In this document: one piece after another, positions 60,107 to 64,000 of the stretch
Position numbering within the stretch: the first letter of the stretch is position 1
Layout of the letters: every line of letters starts with the position of its first letter
NCBI GenBank assembly: GCA_019115745.1
Contig: DXDA01000007.1
Location: forward strand, 1 to 64,000
From: Candidatus Alistipes intestinigallinarum
GTDB lineage: Bacteria; Bacteroidota; Bacteroidia; Bacteroidales; Rikenellaceae
Length of the DNA stretch: 64,000 nt
Reading direction: 5' to 3'
The notes under the pieces: generated by a model
Told to the model about the DNA's origin: nothing
The model's input: only the letters and a program-made list of their open reading frames with translations
The model's database searches: none
Position numbers and translations under genes: made by a program

Positions 60107-62278
60107 ATGAAAAACAACCCGATCACCCTTCTCCGCCTCCTGATGGTTCCGTTGCTGCTGCTGAGCGCCACGAGTCTCTTCGCGGCATCGGAGCCCCAAA
60201 CTCTCCGCAACGACAAACTGCAGATCTCGATCGACCGGGAAGGACGCCTGGTCAGTCTCAAGAATCTGGAGACCGGGCGCGACTACGCCGGCAACGACTT
60301 CCTCTGGAGACTCTACTACGACACCCGGAAGGCCAAGGAGATCGAGGTTCTTCCGGATCGCCAGACCCCGCACGTCTCTTCCGACGGCAAGACGATCACG
60401 CTCACCTATGACGAACTGAAGGCCACGGATTTCAGCACCCGGGAGGAGGTGACGCTCCACATGCGGCTCCGTCTCGACCTCACGCTCGAAGGGGATCTCA
60501 TCCGCTGCGCCTCGACGATCGAGAACAACGAACCTCACACGATCGTCCGCGAATTCCACTACCCGCTCGTCGGGAACATGCCGCTCCCGGAGGGCCACAA
60601 GCTGCTGCTCACCCACACCGGCGGACAGCTCTACGACGATCCGAAGGGCATCATCCTGCGCAACAGCAACTCTTCGCCCTACAAGACGCCGGCACAGAAG
60701 TTCCGGCAGATGGACGCCAAATACCCCATGCGGACCGTAACGGGCGGAACCGGAGGCTGCATGGCCTCGAACTGCTTCGCCTATGTCGGCGAACGTGAAG
60801 GGCTCTACTTCGGAAGCCACGATCCGCTGTTCCAGGACACGGGGCACGGACTGCGCCTCTATCCCGACGGGGAGGGGAGCTTCACCCGGCTGGAGTCGGG
60901 ATTCTACAAATACCCCCACTGCTTTGCGGGCGAACGCTGGAGTTGCGACGCCAACGTCATCGCCCCCTACACGGGCACGTGGCACCAGACCTCGAAACTC
61001 TACCGCCGCTGGGCCGACACCTGGTGGGATCACCGCGACGCCCCCCTGTGGGTGAAGAAGATGCGAAGCTGGCAGCGCATCATCTTCCGCCATCAGTACG
61101 GGGAGCTGCTCTTCAAGTACACCGATCTGCCCGGGCGCATCAAGCGCGTCGGGGAAAGTGTCGGGGCCGATGCCGCCTTCACCTTCGGGTGGTGGGAGAC
61201 GGGCATGGACCACGGCAATCCCCACTACAACGCCGATCCGGCCCAGGGAGGTGACGAGGGGTGGCGGAAGGCCATCGCCGAATTCAAGAAGGGCGGCGGA
61301 AAGGTGCTCCTCTACTTCAACGGCAAGCTGATCGACCGCGAGAGCGAATTCTACAAAAGCGGCGTCGGCAAGGAGATCTGCTACCGGGACAACACAGGTG
61401 CGGAGTTTACCGAGCAGTACCGCTTCACCGGGCAGGGGACCTTCCTCGGCGACTACAACGCCCGGACGTTCGTCATCGCAGACACCCGGTCTGAAATCTG
61501 GCGCAAGATGCTCCTCGAATGGGCCGACCGCGCCCGCGAATACGGAGCCAACAGCGTCTTCTACGACCAGCTCGGATACGGCGAACGGGCTTCGAACTGG
61601 GATCTCAGCCGTGAATTCCCCGTCCCGAACGTCCACGTCATCGCCGACAAGGCCGAAGTGCTGAAGATGATCCGCGACCGCAACGTCAGCTTCGATCCGG
61701 AGTTCGCCCTCGGAACCGAATGGCTCACCGACGTAACCGCCCAATACTGCGACTACATCCACATCTACCAGGTAACGGCCGGAAAGTACAGTTTCATCGA
61801 CTGGTTCCGCTACACCTTCCCCGAGATCATCATCTCCGACCGCGAGATCCGCGACGACACGGACATCGAACGCCGGGTGAACAATACGCTGCTCAAGGGG
61901 CTGCGCAACGACATCGAGATCTACCGCTGCCGTGACCTGATCGACAAAACCCCGCATTACCAGGCCTATCTGGCACAGGCAAACGCCATCAAGAAGCGGT
62001 ACGAGGATCTGCTGCTGGTCGGCAGATACCGCGACGTGGAGGGTTTCACGCTCTCCGCGCAGGGCATCGAGGCGCGGGCCTACACGAACGGCGACGGCAT
62101 GGCCATCGTGGCGACCCGAACCGAAGCGGGAGAGCCCGTGAGCAGCGGGATCGAGGTGCCGGGATACCGGTTCGTCGAATCCGCAACGCTGGGCAAGGCC
62201 CGCGTATCGTCCGACGGCGGAGAGGTTACCCTCGGGCAATACGATTTGGCCGTTCTGATTTACAAAAAGGAAAAATGA
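60107..62278 (+). CDS. Exported DUF6259-like glycoside hydrolase
   Basis: A 723-residue exported protein (signal peptide residues 1-27). Residues about 35-270 form a beta-sandwich, and residues 290-640 a TIM-barrel with FTFGWWETGMDHGNPHYNADP, VLLYFNGKLIDRESEFY, SVFYDQLGYG and FDPEFALGTEWLTDV motifs; acidic residues Asp and Glu near YDQLG and EFALGTE are candidate catalytic residues. The pattern fits DUF6259, a glycosidase-like family. The last 90 residues form a beta-sandwich. It overlaps the mutarotase gene by ATGA and follows susD by 85 bases, so it is part of the same locus. Substrate unknown. Confidence 0.75.
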   Translation: MKNNPITLLRLLMVPLLLLSATSLFAASEPQTLRNDKLQISIDREGRLVSLKNLETGRDYAGNDFLWRLYYDTRKAKEIEVLPDRQTPHVSSDGKTITLTYDELKATDFSTREEVTLHMRLRLDLTLEGDLIRCASTIENNEPHTIVREFHYPLVGNMPLPEGHKLLLTHTGGQLYDDPKGIILRNSNSSPYKTPAQKFRQMDAKYPMRTVTGGTGGCMASNCFAYVGEREGLYFGSHDPLFQDTGHGLRLYPDGEGSFTRLESGFYKYPHCFAGERWSCDANVIAPYTGTWHQTSKLYRRWADTWWDHRDAPLWVKKMRSWQRIIFRHQYGELLFKYTDLPGRIKRVGESVGADAAFTFGWWETGMDHGNPHYNADPAQGGDEGWRKAIAEFKKGGGKVLLYFNGKLIDRESEFYKSGVGKEICYRDNTGAEFTEQYRFTGQGTFLGDYNARTFVIADTRSEIWRKMLLEWADRAREYGANSVFYDQLGYGERASNWDLSREFPVPNVHVIADKAEVLKMIRDRNVSFDPEFALGTEWLTDVTAQYCDYIHIYQVTAGKYSFIDWFRYTFPEIIISDREIRDDTDIERRVNNTLLKGLRNDIEIYRCRDLIDKTPHYQAYLAQANAIKKRYEDLLLVGRYRDVEGFTLSAQGIEARAYTNGDGMAIVATRTEAGEPVSSGIEVPGYRFVESATLGKARVSSDGGEVTLGQYDLAVLIYKKEK

Positions 62279-63228
62279 AGACTCTGACCCCCGACACGGC
62301 CTCCGCATCTCTTGCGGAGGCTGCAGGATCGGAGGAGTATCCGATTCTGCGAATAAGCAACCGGGCCGTTTCGGCCGTGGTATGTCCGCCCGACGCCGCA
62401 AACGGATACTACCGCTCCACCCGGTTCGACTGGAGCGGAGTCGTGCGCGACCTCCGCTGCCGGGGACACCGCTATGTCGCCCCCTGGCAGACACGGCACG
62501 ACCCGCTGCGGCACGACGGGCTGACCGGACCCGTGGATGAATTCACCCCGGTCGGCTACGAACGGGCCCGCCCGGGCGAGGAGTTCCTGAAGATCGGAGT
62601 CGGCACCCTGCGCCGGTTCTCGGAGGACCCCTACGACCGCTTCCGGCTCCACGAGATCGTCAATCCCGGAATTCGGGAGACGATCACCGCACGAGACCGG
62701 GTCGAATTCCGCCACCGGCTCCTGAGCGACGAGTACGGATACGACTACCGCAAGACGCTGCGTCTGACCCCGGAACCCGGTCTACGGATCGAATATGCCC
62801 TGAAGAACCTCGGGCCCGCAATTCTCTCCGGATACGTCTACAACCACAACTTCTTCACCCTCGACCGGATGACGACAGGCCCCGAGACGGAGATCCGCTT
62901 TCCGTTCCGTCCCTCGGGAACGTGGCGCGAGGCGTACGACTGTGTGGAGCTCACCCGGGACGGGATCCGTTTCAACCGGGAGCTCCGGCGCGGAGAGGTG
63001 GTCTTCATGGGCGATCTCTACAGTCCGGACCCCGCAACCCGAAGATACGAATTCTCGATCCGCAACCTCCGCACCGGGGCCGGAATCCGCACATCGGGCA
63101 GCGGAGAGCTCTCGCACATGGTCTTCTGGGCCCATGCGAACGTCGCCTGCCTCGAACCCTACACGTCATTCCAGGTATTTCCCGGAGAGACCGGAGTCTG
63201 GCAGATCAATTACGAGCTGTTGGATTGA
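62275..63228 (+). CDS. Galactose mutarotase-like protein
   Basis: A 317-residue cytoplasmic protein resembling aldose 1-epimerase/galactose-mutarotase-like sandwich domains: YRSTRFDWSGVVRDLRCRGH, TGPVDEFTPVGYERARPGEEFLKIGVGTLRR, HRLLSDEYGYDYRKTLRL, YALKNLGPAILSGYVYNHNFFTLD (with catalytic-type His) and GELSHMVFWAHANVACLEPYTSF. It may convert anomers of the sugar taken up. Its ATG overlaps the DUF6259 stop (ATGA), a sign of translational coupling. Confidence 0.78.
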   Translation: MKTLTPDTASASLAEAAGSEEYPILRISNRAVSAVVCPPDAANGYYRSTRFDWSGVVRDLRCRGHRYVAPWQTRHDPLRHDGLTGPVDEFTPVGYERARPGEEFLKIGVGTLRRFSEDPYDRFRLHEIVNPGIRETITARDRVEFRHRLLSDEYGYDYRKTLRLTPEPGLRIEYALKNLGPAILSGYVYNHNFFTLDRMTTGPETEIRFPFRPSGTWREAYDCVELTRDGIRFNRELRRGEVVFMGDLYSPDPATRRYEFSIRNLRTGAGIRTSGSGELSHMVFWAHANVACLEPYTSFQVFPGETGVWQINYELLD

Positions 63229-63242
63229 CCCCATCCCCCACC

Positions 63243-63289
63243 AAAAGAGATCCCCCGATGCAGGAAACTGCACCGGGGCGATCTCTTTT
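63243..63289. terminator. Bidirectional terminator between the glycan locus and the ROK gene
   Basis: AAAAGAGATC and GATCTCTTTT arms enclose a CCCCG-rich inner stem; T-runs exist on both strands. It separates the convergent genes. Confidence 0.85.
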
Positions 63290-63301
63290 CAGCGATATGT
63301 C

Positions 63302-64000
63302 CTAACAACTCCCGGAAGCCGCGGCCGTTGCCGGCAGATCCAGCCCGGCCAGCAGTCCGTAGAACGCAGCCTCACCGATATGCGCCGCAGGCGCCACCCG
63401 ACGCAGGCACGCGACGTCCCGCAGTCCCTCGACGAGCGTCGGCTCCAGCAGTGCGGACGAACGCGAAATCTGGCCGCCCAACAGCAGGCATTCGATCCGC
63501 AGTTCGGAGAGCACGCCGCCGATCGCATCGGCCAGGATCCGCCCCGCCTCGGCGAAGGTCTCCCGGGCTGCCGAATCCCCGGCAAAGGCCATCCGGGCCA
63601 GATCGGCCACCGTAAGATTCGGATCCGACTGCCCCGTCAGACCGGCATGGATCCGCAGAAAGCCCCGTTTCGAGACCCAGTCCTCCAAGATGCCGTCCCG
63701 GCAGGGGCGTTTGAAGATCGAGATGCGCGGAGAGCCCATCGGCGAATACTGCACCTCACGGTCGAGGCAGCAGGCGAAGCCCAACCCGGTTCCGAGTGCC
63801 ACGATGGCGGCATTCCCGAACGTCCGGGCATTGCCGCGCGTCATCTCGCCCAGCATGGCCGCATTGACATCGTGCATGAAGCGGATCGGCATGTCGGGGC
63901 CCGTTTCGGGGAGTCCGTGCAGCACCTCGGCAAGCGAAAAGCCGTAAACGCTCCGGAACTTGTGCTCCATGAGGGGAACGCCCCGGGTAAAGTCGAACGG
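63302..64000 (-). CDS. ROK-family sugar kinase or repressor (partial, cut by the window end)
   Basis: At least 233 residues of a ROK protein; its N-terminus lies beyond 64000. Visible are FTRGVPL, HDVNAAMLGEMTRGNA with the catalytic Asp, VALGTGLGFACCLDREV with the glycine-rich phosphate loop, and the C-terminal helices with LLLGGQISRSSALL. ROK kinases phosphorylate glucose, N-acetylglucosamine or mannose-type sugars; the zinc-finger Cys cluster of many is not visible here. The gene is convergent with the glycan locus and may use its product. Any DNA-binding N-terminus cannot be judged. Confidence 0.75.
   Translation of the reverse strand, partial: PFDFTRGVPLMEHKFRSVYGFSLAEVLHGLPETGPDMPIRFMHDVNAAMLGEMTRGNARTFGNAAIVALGTGLGFACCLDREVQYSPMGSPRISIFKRPCRDGILEDWVSKRGFLRIHAGLTGQSDPNLTVADLARMAFAGDSAARETFAEAGRILADAIGGVLSELRIECLLLGGQISRSSALLEPTLVEGLRDVACLRRVAPAAHIGEAAFYGLLAGLDLPATAAASGSC

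Noticed and set aside
59996..62494. Long minus-strand ORF of 832 codons
   Set aside because: Antisense to the DUF6259 and mutarotase genes, which have clear signal peptide, motifs and ATGA coupling. No motif in the antisense product.

Overview
The window is high-GC Bacteroidota chromosomal DNA, most likely order Bacteroidales and close to Alistipes/Rikenellaceae. Evidence: promoters of the TTTG-N19/20-TAnnTTTG type, SusC/SusD pair, Mfa-type fimbriae, BatD/BatE, DUF3575/DUF3868, MobA/MobB and TonB-domain proteins. The taxon is an inference from gene families, not from a marker gene.

Left chromosomal part (1-14134): ridA, a META-domain lipoprotein, a secreted coiled-coil protein, an ECF-type sigma factor translationally coupled to a membrane TonB-domain protein, a batD-batE-recR-mdh run, class I fumarase divergent from class II aldolase, a cysteine-rich unknown protein, an alpha/beta hydrolase and a short-chain L-threonine dehydrogenase.

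Mobile element (14186-39310, about 25 kb): a tRNA-Thr(GGT) gene at 14135-14206 is the insertion target. The last 21 bases of the tRNA plus 2 more are repeated exactly at 39288-39310, next to the displaced tRNA terminator. Inside are a left-end integrase, an RteC-like protein, MobA/MobB with a possible oriT, and a truncated ParA. The cargo is a large Mfa-type fimbrial locus: DUF3575, DUF3868/OmpA-like, Mfa1, Mfa2, two giant paralogous lipoproteins, a clostripain-family lipoprotein and three small envelope proteins. Upstream of this locus an AraC-type regulator gene lies between two inverted copies of a 17-bp core (33941-33957 and 35147-35163), followed by a second tyrosine recombinase that resembles Bacteroidales DNA invertases. 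A promoter at 35061-35091 now points away from the fimbrial genes, and no consensus promoter lies in front of them. Inverting the segment would place that promoter just upstream of the locus, so I propose a phase-variable fimbrial operon captured in the OFF state.

Right chromosomal part (39311-64000): a Phe/Tyr-rich leader peptide with an attenuator precedes pheA and a DAHP synthase-chorismate mutase fusion. A PhoB/PhoR-like pair and a Pit phosphate transporter with a PhoU-like tail follow. Four half-sites spaced by 11 bp lie upstream of pit, and four lie at the same distance from the -7 box of an ORF-less 97-nt unit ending in a strong terminator, a candidate phosphate-responsive small RNA. 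Next come a DUF2721 protein, pyruvate formate-lyase with its activase, an EEP-family lipoprotein, a BACON/DUF5689 lipoprotein, and a SusC/SusD locus with a DUF6259-like glycosidase, a mutarotase-like protein and, convergent, a partial ROK kinase cut by the window end.
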